DNA from: Bacteroidales bacterium
GTDB lineage: Bacteria; Bacteroidota; Bacteroidia; Bacteroidales; VadinHA17
Reading direction: 5' to 3'
DNA length: 45,942 nt
NCBI GenBank assembly: GCA_003141415.1
Contig: PLLX01000099.1
Span: forward strand, 1,356-47,297
A model generated the notes under the pieces. It worked only from the letters and a program-made list of their open reading frames with translations. It was not told the origin of the DNA and made no database searches. Positions 16,452 through 25,500 of this stretch are shown here, in pieces. Made by a program: the position numbers and the translations under genes. Each line of letters begins with the position of its first letter. The first letter of the stretch is position 1.

Positions 16452-19400
16452 ATGAGCCATAAACATCTCTTAATATTAGTATCCATATTAACCGGATCTG
16501 TTATCAGCGGTTATGGTGCAGCAATCAGAACGGGCAATTCAATTTATACTCAAAAGCCTGATGATCCTGCCGCGGTCTTTTTCACCCCGGGAAATTTCAA
16601 CATTACCGCTGATGGGAGGACCGATGTATCTGTTCAACTCCAAAATGCTATCAATCAGTTAAAAAAAGACAGAAATTTCGGTATACTGTTTATTCCCGAA
16701 GGAATTTACACGATTTCTAAAACAATTTATATCCCTGCATCAATACGGTTAATAGGATACGGAAAAAACCGTCCGGTAATTATCCTTAAGAAAAATGCTC
16801 CCGGATTTCAGGTACCAAATCCCGATGATAAGGGAAAAGCTTCCTACATGTTCTGGTTTACCGGCAGTATTGTGGAATCGGGAAAAGAGATCAGGGATGC
16901 AGGAGCCGGTACATTCTACAGTGCACTCTCAAATATTGACCTGAAAATAGAAGACGGAAATCCTGCAGCTGTAGCTTTGCGGACTCACTTCGCCCAGCAT
17001 AGTTTTGTTTCACATTGTGATATACACATTGGCAATGGAAAAGCAGGTCTGTTCGATATCGGGAATATGATCGAAGATGTGAATTTTTTTGGCGGCGAGT
17101 ACGGCATTTACACTACTAAAGCTTCCCCTGGATGGCAATTCATGATGCTAGACACTTATTTTGAGGGTCAGCGTAAAGCAGCAATAAAAACTCATGAAGC
17201 AGGTTTTACTATTGTCCGTATGAGTGTAAAAAATGCTCCTTCAGCTATACTTGTCGATCAGAATTACTGGGAAAAGCTTTTCCTGGAGGACTGTCGTTTT
17301 GAAAACATCTCAGGGCCTGCTATTGAAGTCAGTAACGAAGATAATGCCCACATGCAGGTAAATATCCGAAATCTTATATGCAGCAATGTTCCTATTTTGG
17401 TCCATTATCCTAAACTTAATACAAATACGCCCGCACCATCGAAGATTTACATAGTGAAGAGGTTTATCTACGGACTTCAGATGGATGATTTAGATTCTGA
17501 TGCGCAGATCAGAACTACCTGTGAAACAGAAGCTCTTAAAACTCTGCCAGCTGAACCCGTTTCCGATATACCTGAACTTCCTGAGATGGGAAGCTGGGTA
17601 AATCTTAAAACGCTTGGTGCGAAAGGTGATGGAGTAACCGATGATACTAAAGCTATCCAGGTTGCTATAGATCAGTATCCAAATATCTATGTTCCACAGG
17701 GATCATACCGGGTGAGTGAAACGCTTAAGCTCAAACCGTCAACAGTTCTGATTGGATTCCACCCGATGGCTACAAATTTTACTCTTATCGAAAACTCACC
17801 TGCTTTTGGCAGTTTCGGAGCTCCTGAAGCATTGGTTGAGGCTCCGCAGGGAGGAACAAATATAATCACCGGAATCGGCTTATATACAGCACAAAACAAT
17901 TACAGAGCCGTTGCCTGTAAATGGATGGCTGGTGAGAAATCGATGATCAGCGATGTGAAGTTCATTGGCGGACACGGAACTATGAACCCTGGCCCCATTG
18001 TACCATGGAAATGGGAAGAAAACAAACCACCACAGGGCCAGACAGGTGCGACAATCGCAGAACAAGCCTGGGATAGTCAGTACTGGAGCCTGTGGGTGAC
18101 AAATAACGGGGGAGGAATTTTCAAGAATATCTGGTCTGCAAGTACCTTTGCAATATCTGGTTTTTACGCTTCAAATACTAATACACGTGGTCGTATTTAT
18201 GCCATGTCGGTGGAACATCATGTCAGAAATGAAGTCCGTTTAAATAATGTTTCAAACTGGAACATATATGCTCTTCAGCTTGAGGAGGAGAATCGTGAAG
18301 GTTCGGAATGCCAGCCCCTCGAACTGGAAAAATGCGCCAACATGACGATTGCAAATTTATATATGTTCAGGGTAATCAGGGTTAAAGTGCCTTATCCCTA
18401 TTCAGTCAGAACATGGGATTGCTCAAATCTTGAAATATTGAACATTCATAATTACAGCCAGATCAAGTATACGACAGATAATCCGCTTTACGATATCAAT
18501 ACTGGTATAGAAGTCCGTCCGGTTGAACTGGCCCGTTTATTCATAAGCGGCAATACTCCAAAATTGAGTTCAGCCAGGACCAATGAAACAGTTCTGTTGC
18601 TTGCCAAAGGATTCGAGTTTGCCTTAGGATTATGCCATGACTCGAAAGGCAATATATATTTCGCGGAACAGCGCATGAAAAGGATTTATAAATGGTCGGT
18701 TGAAACCAATTCCCTTTCTCTCCTGGCCGATTTCCAGTGGGAACCTCTTTCCCTGGCTTGTGATTCGAAAGACAACCTTCTTGTAATATTCCGGTACAAT
18801 CCTCAATCTGGGTTACTCATCAATGGTCAGCCGGAACGATATGTTAATCCACCCGATGCCAATGGAACATCCTTCAGTGGATGGGGTAATTCAGGGTTTG
18901 GAACCTTGGTTTACTCTGTAAATCCAGGGAATCCCGAGGTGACCATTAAAAAACTCGAGAAGGTCCCTATGGGATCAGTCGACAATGTTTTCAAAGCTCT
19001 TTATCCCTCCAACCGTTGGCGAGATTATCATGATTTCAATACTGTTTCGGTGAACATGGATACAGAATGTTTTATTGCACCTGATGGAAAAACAATCATT
19101 CCTGTATGTTACGATCTTGCCAGATCATGTGCTCTCGTCGAGGCATTCCCGGGCAAACAATTATATGCTGCTGACGAGTATGATAAACGCACGGTTAGAT
19201 TCAGTGTGGATACCAAAGGATATATTTCAGATCTGCATTACTTTGCTGAGAAAGGTGAATTCAGTTCAATACCTGATAATCAGGGCAATGTATATATTGC
19301 CGATGGTGAGATATATGTTTTCAGTAAAGATGGAAAACAATCGGGATTGATACATGTTCCGGAGCGTCCATCAACAATTGCATTCGGAGGACATGACGGC

Positions 19401-19454
19401 AAATCTCTTTTCATTACAGGAAGATCTGCCTTGTATAGGTCTGAGATTAAATAG
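16452..19454 (+). CDS. Large secreted protein: two pectate-lyase-3-like beta-helices plus SMP-30/NHL-like propeller
   Basis: With ATG 16452 the protein has 1000 residues and a signal peptide (about 1-24). The first right-handed beta-helix domain starts at FNITADGRTDVSVQLQNAIN with LFIPEGIYTISKTIYIP. The second starts at LKTLGAKGDGVTDDTKAIQ with IYVPQGSYRVSETLKL. Both openings are typical Pectate_lyase_3 repeats. Two such domains in tandem is the GH55-like layout. The last 280 residues (GLCHDSKGNIYFAEQRMKRIYKW) look like a gluconolactonase/NHL-type propeller. An upstream in-frame ATG at 16404 would add a hydrophilic leader before the signal peptide, so 16452 is preferred. It probably attacks or binds a polysaccharide, but catalytic residues were not assigned. 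Two nearby genes encode esterases. Confidence 0.82.
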   Translation: MSHKHLLILVSILTGSVISGYGAAIRTGNSIYTQKPDDPAAVFFTPGNFNITADGRTDVSVQLQNAINQLKKDRNFGILFIPEGIYTISKTIYIPASIRLIGYGKNRPVIILKKNAPGFQVPNPDDKGKASYMFWFTGSIVESGKEIRDAGAGTFYSALSNIDLKIEDGNPAAVALRTHFAQHSFVSHCDIHIGNGKAGLFDIGNMIEDVNFFGGEYGIYTTKASPGWQFMMLDTYFEGQRKAAIKTHEAGFTIVRMSVKNAPSAILVDQNYWEKLFLEDCRFENISGPAIEVSNEDNAHMQVNIRNLICSNVPILVHYPKLNTNTPAPSKIYIVKRFIYGLQMDDLDSDAQIRTTCETEALKTLPAEPVSDIPELPEMGSWVNLKTLGAKGDGVTDDTKAIQVAIDQYPNIYVPQGSYRVSETLKLKPSTVLIGFHPMATNFTLIENSPAFGSFGAPEALVEAPQGGTNIITGIGLYTAQNNYRAVACKWMAGEKSMISDVKFIGGHGTMNPGPIVPWKWEENKPPQGQTGATIAEQAWDSQYWSLWVTNNGGGIFKNIWSASTFAISGFYASNTNTRGRIYAMSVEHHVRNEVRLNNVSNWNIYALQLEEENREGSECQPLELEKCANMTIANLYMFRVIRVKVPYPYSVRTWDCSNLEILNIHNYSQIKYTTDNPLYDINTGIEVRPVELARLFISGNTPKLSSARTNETVLLLAKGFEFALGLCHDSKGNIYFAEQRMKRIYKWSVETNSLSLLADFQWEPLSLACDSKDNLLVIFRYNPQSGLLINGQPERYVNPPDANGTSFSGWGNSGFGTLVYSVNPGNPEVTIKKLEKVPMGSVDNVFKALYPSNRWRDYHDFNTVSVNMDTECFIAPDGKTIIPVCYDLARSCALVEAFPGKQLYAADEYDKRTVRFSVDTKGYISDLHYFAEKGEFSSIPDNQGNVYIADGEIYVFSKDGKQSGLIHVPERPSTIAFGGHDGKSLFITGRSALYRSEIK

Positions 19455-19503
19455 AATGTTGAATTTTATCAGGTTTTAGTCTGAAAAAGATGCATGAGGA
19501 CGT

Positions 19504-20523
19504 CTATTTCACCGGAGTGCTGTTTTTTATACATCTGACAGAAAAACCGTCTTGCTCAAATCTTCTCCAACTGAATCCACCACTACCATCATAACCCAAA
19601 TATCTGCAATAGGCACCACCTCTTATGAATTCCGTCGAAGTCCACCAGGCACCGTAGTACCCCAAGTCATAGAATCCTCCATCAAAGTTACGGATTCCGC
19701 CCGGACGAGCTGTAAAGCCTGTTTCGTTCGTTGCATCATTGTTCTTGCTCTGCCAATGGGTTAAACCGGTTTCTTTTAGTTTGCCAACTGCAGCACTGTC
19801 ACCTCCAAGATAGGTTGTCAGGATAGACCATTCGGCATCAGTTGGAACATGCCAGCCAGTAGGGCAAATATTTTTGCTACCGTCCTGTCCTATATCGATT
19901 GCATACCAGTTGTACAAAACTCCATAATCAGATTTATTGATTTGCCTATTATCATACACACAACAGGCAGGTGACATAAGATTATACCAATCCCAATCCG
20001 ATGTAACCAGGGGTATATCTGTACCATTTCTGTATTTAGTAGCCTTAAGGTTTTCGGTCATCCATGTCTGGGTGCCAATAGTCTGTGTTGTATAATAATT
20101 GCCTTCTCCGTCAAAAACAGAACCAGTCTGGTCATTTAGATATGTAGTAAAGTTCGTCTGATTGCCATAACTTATGCCGGCACTATTTGTTGCATACGCT
20201 CTTAAATAATATAATGTAGCTGGTTTAAGGAGTGTAATTGTACTGATAAATGATCCTGATCCACTTCCCTCAAGAGTCCTGTAGTTCTCAACGGTTGGAT
20301 TCTCGTTGATGCTCCAGGCAACACCCTTTGAAACTACGGGTGCTCCTCCATCATTTGTAACAATTCCACCTGAACTGGCAGTTGTGGAAGAAACGTCGGT
20401 TATCGTTACAGTTGTAATTGCAGGAGGTTCTGGATTGTCTTTCTTACAGGAATTAATTAAAAAAATTAACAGAAGTAAAAATATTCCTGCCGAATTTCTA
20501 TTAAATCCTTCGAATGGCATCAT
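19504..20523 (-). CDS. FISUMP-domain lipoprotein with FN3-like region
   Basis: This 339-residue protein has a lipobox LINSC at about 22-26. Residues about 38-130 resemble a fibronectin-III-like segment of the surface-protein kind (TDVSSTTASSGGIVTNDGG, YLRAYATNSAGISYGN). From about 135 a FISUMP domain follows: VFDGEGNYYTTQTIGTQTW, MTENLKATKYRNG, NWYAIDIG, CPTGWHVPTDAEWS, FTARPGGIRN, WWTSTE and FSVRCIK. The family is named after Fibrobacter succinogenes major paralogous proteins and is of unknown function on the cell surface. It has its own promoter at 20558-20589. Two ATG codons are adjacent (20523 and 20520); either could be used. Confidence 0.88.
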   Translation of the reverse strand: MMPFEGFNRNSAGIFLLLLIFLINSCKKDNPEPPAITTVTITDVSSTTASSGGIVTNDGGAPVVSKGVAWSINENPTVENYRTLEGSGSGSFISTITLLKPATLYYLRAYATNSAGISYGNQTNFTTYLNDQTGSVFDGEGNYYTTQTIGTQTWMTENLKATKYRNGTDIPLVTSDWDWYNLMSPACCVYDNRQINKSDYGVLYNWYAIDIGQDGSKNICPTGWHVPTDAEWSILTTYLGGDSAAVGKLKETGLTHWQSKNNDATNETGFTARPGGIRNFDGGFYDLGYYGAWWTSTEFIRGGAYCRYLGYDGSGGFSWRRFEQDGFSVRCIKNSTPVK

Positions 20524-20557
20524 ATTTTGTTTGTCTTTATCAACATATTCCTCCAGT

Positions 20558-20589
20558 CAAATTTACATTTTTTAATGTTTATACGCAAA
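20558..20589 (-). promoter_or_regulatory. Promoter of the FISUMP lipoprotein gene
   Basis: On the minus strand TTTG (20589-20586) precedes TAAATTTG (20565-20558) by 20 bp. This is a full Bacteroidota consensus pair, about 35 bp before the ATG. Confidence 0.7.
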
Positions 20590-20689
20590 TTTAAACTCAG
20601 AGGAATGATTACCTGATCACGTCTCACCTCCCGACCTGTTTGAACGAGATTTCGAGTGGAAGGCCTCGGTAAGCCTCTCCACGGATCAT

Positions 20690-22228
20690 CTACTTTTTAT
20701 TAATATTGTTTGCTTTCAGAAAATCGAACTCAGCTTTATGAAGTCCGGGGGAGGACCGGAACTGATCTCCAATTTCCATTATGCTTTCTTTGGACTTATC
20801 ATATTCTGTCCATTCCGGAAGATCTTTACCATTTGGGTCGCCTTCTTTTACAAAATTCACCCAGTAATCATTCATAGTTTTCTCTACAGCAAAATCAACA
20901 TCACGCCAGGGGCGTTTCCACAGGTGAAGAGTATGAAGGGCAAAAGGTACTTCGGAGGTATGGAATGCTCCATAATCGGGAAATCCAGGTTTATCCACAG
21001 GAACATGACTGAACTGATAAATATATGCCTTGCTTTTACTGAATCCCGCCCAAAGATGTGTAGGAAGGGCTGCAAACTGCATTAGACTTAATTCTTTCAA
21101 TGAAGCTGCAACCTGTTCATCAGTGTTACCCGGGAAAATTTTCAGGTATTCTTTTGCCTTATCACCATATTTTTCACCAGCCTGCTGCCTGTATTTTTCA
21201 ATTGTCATTTTCTGTTCTCCCATAAGGGATCCGTCACCGCTTACCCAGCCTGCCATCATTGCAACATCATTAAATTGTCCATTCTTAAAAGCTGTAAATA
21301 CATCCTTCGGAATTACATATCCTTCATAAACAGGCCCAAAATTCCCTCCTCCCACAATTAGGTCATCAGTTGATTTTTGACGTAGTTCTGTAATATTTGC
21401 TGACTTCATTTTTTCCATAAAAGCGATTCCTGATTTTTCGGCTTCAGCCAGATTACTTTTCATAAAACCGCTGAGTATTCCACCACTCTGGGCAATAGCG
21501 CCGCGGAAAAGGCCTTTGGCAAGTGGTGATGCCACGAGAGCACAAACACTCATCGATCCTGCCGACTGACCAGCTATGGTAACTTTTTGAGGATCGCCTC
21601 CAAATGCTTCTATATTTTTTTTGATCCATTCAAGGGCCGCAACCTGGTCGAGCAGGCCGTAATTGCCTGATACCTTAGCTTCCGATTCACGGCTCAGCTC
21701 CGGATGGGCCATGAAACCCAGAACTCCCACCCTGTAATTAATGCTCACAAAGATGACGCCTTTCTTTGACATTTCTTCTCCGTCATACACAGCGCAGGCA
21801 GCTGATCCAGAAGAAAATCCACCGCCATAAATCCAGACAAATACAGCCAGTTTATCTTTTGCCGACTTAGCCGGTGTCCATATATTAAGGTAAAGGCAGT
21901 CTTCACTCAGATTATCAGGCGGAGTTATGAATTCTTCTGTCCACATCATGAAAGGAACTGGTTTTCTTTGCATCGGACTTGCAGAGAATCTATCGCATTT
22001 CAGAACTCCGGTCCAGTTCTTTGCCGGCTGCGGAGCTTTCCAACGTAAATCACCCACGGGTGGAGCGGCAAACGGAATTCCTTTGAAAATATTTATATCG
22101 CCGCTTTTATATCCCGATACTGGTCCTTTATCAGTCTGAATAACAGAAAGTTGAGCTGACATATTCAGTGAAAAGAACAAAATGGTAATAAATAGCCATC
22201 TGTTGCGGTGATTTATTAGTTTTTTCAT
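20690..22228 (-). CDS. Secreted type-B carboxylesterase
   Basis: This 512-residue protein has a signal peptide (about 10-26, ending SAQ). It shows the family marks EDCLYLNIWTP (109-119) and the nucleophile elbow GQSAG with Ser222 after FGGDPQKVTIA. The oxyanion region is IYGGGFSSGS, and the His is likely in GAFHTSEVPFAL. It hydrolyses ester bonds of small or acylated substrates. In polysaccharide-degrading Bacteroidota such enzymes often remove acyl groups from glycans. The TIM-barrel gene lies 39 bp upstream on the same strand and is probably in the same operon. The natural ester is unknown. Confidence 0.93.
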   Translation of the reverse strand: MKKLINHRNRWLFITILFFSLNMSAQLSVIQTDKGPVSGYKSGDINIFKGIPFAAPPVGDLRWKAPQPAKNWTGVLKCDRFSASPMQRKPVPFMMWTEEFITPPDNLSEDCLYLNIWTPAKSAKDKLAVFVWIYGGGFSSGSAACAVYDGEEMSKKGVIFVSINYRVGVLGFMAHPELSRESEAKVSGNYGLLDQVAALEWIKKNIEAFGGDPQKVTIAGQSAGSMSVCALVASPLAKGLFRGAIAQSGGILSGFMKSNLAEAEKSGIAFMEKMKSANITELRQKSTDDLIVGGGNFGPVYEGYVIPKDVFTAFKNGQFNDVAMMAGWVSGDGSLMGEQKMTIEKYRQQAGEKYGDKAKEYLKIFPGNTDEQVAASLKELSLMQFAALPTHLWAGFSKSKAYIYQFSHVPVDKPGFPDYGAFHTSEVPFALHTLHLWKRPWRDVDFAVEKTMNDYWVNFVKEGDPNGKDLPEWTEYDKSKESIMEIGDQFRSSPGLHKAEFDFLKANNINKK

Positions 22229-22267
22229 ATTTGATATTATTAGAATAATGAATGACTAAGGCATACT

Positions 22268-23293
22268 TTATATTTCAGCAATAATCCCTTTCATAAATTC
22301 TGCAGCCAGCTTTGCATTTTTATCTGCAAATTCGATCCCTACTGTCTGACCATTAACGATAGGCAGAGGATGGCATAATTCATAACTCATATATCCCGAA
22401 TACCCTATCTCATTCATCGCTTTAACAAAATGACGATAATAATCCTCGCCGATTACTTTTCCGTCTTTACCTCTTTCATATTCGCCTCCAAAATGGGACA
22501 ATACCTGGAGGTTACCTACAGCCTGTGCCGCTTTATGAATGTTTTCAGGGCTCTTGTCATCCATGATCGGAACATCCAGCGATACTTTAAGATTGGGGGA
22601 ACTTACCTCTTTTACCATACGAAGTACATCGGGATAATCCTTTACAACTGGTTTATGATTCTGAAGGGCCAGGATAACTCCGGCGTCAGCTGCATATTTA
22701 GAACACTCTTTCAATCCCTCGCGGACCCACGACCAGGTTTCTTCTTCTGTGAATTTGGCATGAGTGTAATTCCATATATCCTTTGCAATATCATATTGTG
22801 CCAGATGTGGATGCAGAGTAATACCGGGCCAGCCCATGAACATCCGTAATGTTTTTGCACCAAGATCAGAAGTCATTCTTATCAGGTTTTTAATATACAT
22901 AATCTGACATTCCCTGTGTTCCGGAATTGGGCTGCTTAGATCATTATTCCCTGCAACTCCATATATTTCTATTCCTGTGCCGTCAGCAGTCTTCCTCAAT
23001 TCTTTACAACGCTGAGTTGGCCAGTCGAGAGGATTACCGTGTGGCCGTTTTCCATCGATTTCAATTCCTGAATAACCATATTCTTTGGCTCTTTTAATCA
23101 ATTCTTCCAGCGTTAAAGCTGCTCCCTGGTACCAGACTCCAAGATAAGTGATGCTGTACAATCCGATCTTTAACTCAGATTTTTTCTTCTGATCACTGAA
23201 TGATAAAGCATTGATACCTGTTGCAATACCAGCTGTGGCAGTAAATGTTGTTGCAACAAACTGCCTGCGATTCATTGAATTAGTTTTTTTCAT
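22268..23293 (-). CDS. Exported sugar phosphate isomerase/epimerase-like TIM barrel
   Basis: This 341-residue protein has a Tat-like leader: NRRQFVATTFTATAGIATG (about 8-26). The body is an AP-endonuclease-2/xylose-isomerase-like barrel: LKIGLYSITYLGVW, YGYSGIEIDGKRP, VILALQNHKPV, LKVSLDVPI and MSYELCHPLP. Metal ligands are expected among the Glu, Asp and His of these motifs. Upstream on the minus strand GGAGG lies at a good distance from the ATG, a clear ribosome site. It precedes the carboxylesterase gene by 39 bp. The sugar acted on is unknown. Export by Tat suggests a folded, metal-loaded periplasmic enzyme. Confidence 0.87.
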   Translation of the reverse strand: MKKTNSMNRRQFVATTFTATAGIATGINALSFSDQKKKSELKIGLYSITYLGVWYQGAALTLEELIKRAKEYGYSGIEIDGKRPHGNPLDWPTQRCKELRKTADGTGIEIYGVAGNNDLSSPIPEHRECQIMYIKNLIRMTSDLGAKTLRMFMGWPGITLHPHLAQYDIAKDIWNYTHAKFTEEETWSWVREGLKECSKYAADAGVILALQNHKPVVKDYPDVLRMVKEVSSPNLKVSLDVPIMDDKSPENIHKAAQAVGNLQVLSHFGGEYERGKDGKVIGEDYYRHFVKAMNEIGYSGYMSYELCHPLPIVNGQTVGIEFADKNAKLAAEFMKGIIAEI

Positions 23294-23419
23294 ATGTGCT
23301 CCTCCAGATTAATAGTTATCCAAGTTAATTATTTGAAAGATAAAATTCAACAGAAACAGGTATATTGTATCTTTATATCATGATATTTAACAATTATAGA
23401 TAATTTAAAATCATTCATT

Positions 23420-23872
23420 ATGTCACTTACCGAGAAAATCTCAAGCGATCTTATAAACGCCATGAAGGCGAAGGATAAAGTTGCTCTCGAGGCAATACGA
23501 GCTGCCAAAACTGCGTTTACCCTTGCCAGAACAGAGAAAAGCGGGGATACAGTACTGACCTCCGAAGAGGAATTGAAAATCATTCAGAAACTGGTTAAAC
23601 AGAGAAGAGAATCAGCTGCGATTTATAAGGAGCAAAACAGACCCGATTTGTATGAAAAAGAGGTTACTGAGGCAGATGTTCTTGAAAAATACCTGCCTGC
23701 TAAAATGGGCGATGAAGAATTGTTGAATATTATAAAAGAGATTATTGCCCGCGTAGGTGCAAAATCACCTGCCGATATGGGCAAAGTTATGGGTGTAGCT
23801 ACTAAAGAACTTGCGGGAAAAGCCGATGGCAAAGAGATCTCTGTTAAAGTAAAACAGCTGCTGGGAGCGTAA
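23420..23872 (+). CDS. GatB/YqeY domain protein
   Basis: This 150-residue cytosolic protein has the complete YqeY layout: a basic helical N-terminus (SLTEKISSDLINAMKAKDK), LVKQRRESAAIY, YLPAKMGDEEL, and the C-terminal QqaI-like tail ADMGKVMGVATKELAGKADGKEIS. This domain is also the tRNA-contacting tail of GatB. The stand-alone form has no settled function but is broadly conserved. It diverges from the Tat-enzyme gene and is followed by a terminator-like hairpin. TATCTTTA about 50 bp upstream is one mismatch from the -7 consensus. Confidence 0.95.
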   Translation: MSLTEKISSDLINAMKAKDKVALEAIRAAKTAFTLARTEKSGDTVLTSEEELKIIQKLVKQRRESAAIYKEQNRPDLYEKEVTEADVLEKYLPAKMGDEELLNIIKEIIARVGAKSPADMGKVMGVATKELAGKADGKEISVKVKQLLGA

Positions 23873-23915
23873 ACTGTCTCCAGTTAACAATGGAATCTGG
23901 TTGAAATTTTAAACA

Positions 23916-23945
23916 ACAGAAGGGAGAAGTTTCTGTACTTTTTTT
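23916..23945 (+). terminator. Probable terminator after the YqeY-like gene
   Basis: ACAGAA (23916-23921) pairs with TTCTGT (23931-23936) over a 9-nt loop, followed by a run of seven T at 23939-23945. The stem is short but position and T-run fit. Confidence 0.5.
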
Positions 23946-24000
23946 GATTAAAATATTTGAGAACTAAATATTAAGTAAATATTTAAAATCCACTAATTTA

Positions 24001-24041
24001 GCACCCCTCTTTACGAAGTAGAGAGCGGCTGGGGAGTGAGT
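24001..24041. repeat. Intergenic repeat related to that at 4210-4243
   Basis: CCCCTCTTTACGAAGTAGAG followed by CGGCTGGGGAGTGAG contains a short inverted repeat (CTCT...AGAG) and a tail similar to GGCTGGGAAGAGG at 4230. It lies in the convergent gap between the YqeY-like and acetylesterase genes. Confidence 0.45.
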
Positions 24042-24069
24042 ACATTAAACTCCTTGAGGTTAATATTTT

Positions 24070-25455
24070 TTATTGTGTTATAAAACAGGATGCAGGTAAA
24101 TTTGCACCATTAAACAGATTGGGAGTAGCGGTATTTCTCCACGCAAAACGAACAGTTACCGGTGTCTTTACCATTTTTGACTGAACAATTACCTTCTGAT
24201 CTTTTATTTTTGCTTCTGCAGGATAGAATACTTTATCCTCACCTGCAATCTCAAAATATGATAGCTTATTCCCTGCTGCATGCAATCCTTCACTATGCTC
24301 AAATGAAATGACGGCTTTGTTTTTATCAATTGTCATTGCTTTAAACAAAGGTCCTGAATCTTCAATTGTTGCTGTTTTATAGAATCGGTTCAACGCAAGT
24401 TTAGCAAGACGTATTGCCGCATCCTGTTTATTTTTAGGATGTATGTTGAGTGTATCGCAAAGATCGCTCAGCACAGCCATTCCGGTATTTGGCACGTCGA
24501 GAACCCTTCTCTGGGCATCTCTCACCTCAACTCCTTCAAAAGGTCTCTCATATTTGTAAGGCGCTATTTGTGCGAAATAAAATGGGAAATCGTAGTTCCA
24601 CCTTCTTCTCCAGCTTTCGATCAAACTCGTAAGCATTTGCTTGTAAGCATAGGCATTTATCGTATTAGCCTCACCCTGATACCATAAAACTCCTGCAATA
24701 TGAAAGGGGATCAAGGGGGAAATCATAGCATTAAAAATCCTGGCCGGCTCAACAGGTCCCCATGGTACAGCCTTTTGTTTCGCTGCAGCCTCGCGAAGAA
24801 AGTCATCTTTCTGAATAACTTCTTCAGGCATCCATGATTCGGCGGGTGTTCCGCCCCAACTTGAATTAATGATTCCAATGGGTACACCAAGTTCTTTATT
24901 CAGTTTTCGCGCAAAGAAATAGCCAATAGCGCTGAAAGTCTTCATCTCATCAGGTGTACAAACTGACCACTTTCCGGAAAGATGATCCTGTGGATAGTGT
25001 GAGGTAGCTGAACCAACAGTAAAGAATCTGATCTCAGGATAATTGGCGTTTTTTATTTCTTCATCACTATTATTAATCCCCGATTGGGCGGACATTTCCA
25101 TATTTGACTGTCCGGAGCATAACCAGACCTCACCGATTAATACATTTTTCAATATCACCTCATTACGTCCTTTTAGATGGATATTGTAGGGTCCTCCGGC
25201 CCCGGGAGTCTTCAGGGTCATCTTCCATGTTCCATCAGTACCTGCTTGTACAGTAATATCTTTATCCATCCAATCGGCTTTTATAACAACTGTTTCGCCT
25301 GTCTTTGCCCAACCCCAGAGAATTACATCTGATTTTTGCTGAAGAACCATGTTGTCCGAAAAAATTTCCGGCAGAGAAATATTGGCATTGCTGAGCTGAA
25401 GGAAAATGAATAGAATAGCTATTGTTAAGGAAGCTTTTTTTATAAATGTTTTCAT
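24070..25455 (-). CDS. Sialate O-acetylesterase-type SGNH esterase
   Basis: With ATG 25455 the protein has 461 residues and a signal peptide (about 1-24). An N-terminal Ig-like segment (SDNMVLQQKSDVILWGWAKTGE) precedes the SASA/SGNH hydrolase core. Core motifs are WLCSGQSNMEM with the nucleophile Ser in GQSN, INSSWGGTPAESWMP, VLWYQGEANT, and DLCDTLNIHPKNKQ with the likely catalytic Asp/His. It removes O-acetyl groups from sugars; family members act on sialic acid or on acetylated xylan and pectin. The upstream start at 25473 would add MLNLIG before the signal peptide and is less likely. A beta-barrel gene lies 45 bp upstream on the same strand. Confidence 0.93.
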   Translation of the reverse strand: MKTFIKKASLTIAILFIFLQLSNANISLPEIFSDNMVLQQKSDVILWGWAKTGETVVIKADWMDKDITVQAGTDGTWKMTLKTPGAGGPYNIHLKGRNEVILKNVLIGEVWLCSGQSNMEMSAQSGINNSDEEIKNANYPEIRFFTVGSATSHYPQDHLSGKWSVCTPDEMKTFSAIGYFFARKLNKELGVPIGIINSSWGGTPAESWMPEEVIQKDDFLREAAAKQKAVPWGPVEPARIFNAMISPLIPFHIAGVLWYQGEANTINAYAYKQMLTSLIESWRRRWNYDFPFYFAQIAPYKYERPFEGVEVRDAQRRVLDVPNTGMAVLSDLCDTLNIHPKNKQDAAIRLAKLALNRFYKTATIEDSGPLFKAMTIDKNKAVISFEHSEGLHAAGNKLSYFEIAGEDKVFYPAEAKIKDQKVIVQSKMVKTPVTVRFAWRNTATPNLFNGANLPASCFITQ

Positions 25456-25500
25456 ACCGATTAAATTTAGCATATAAATATAAACAGAATAGAGCTAAAA

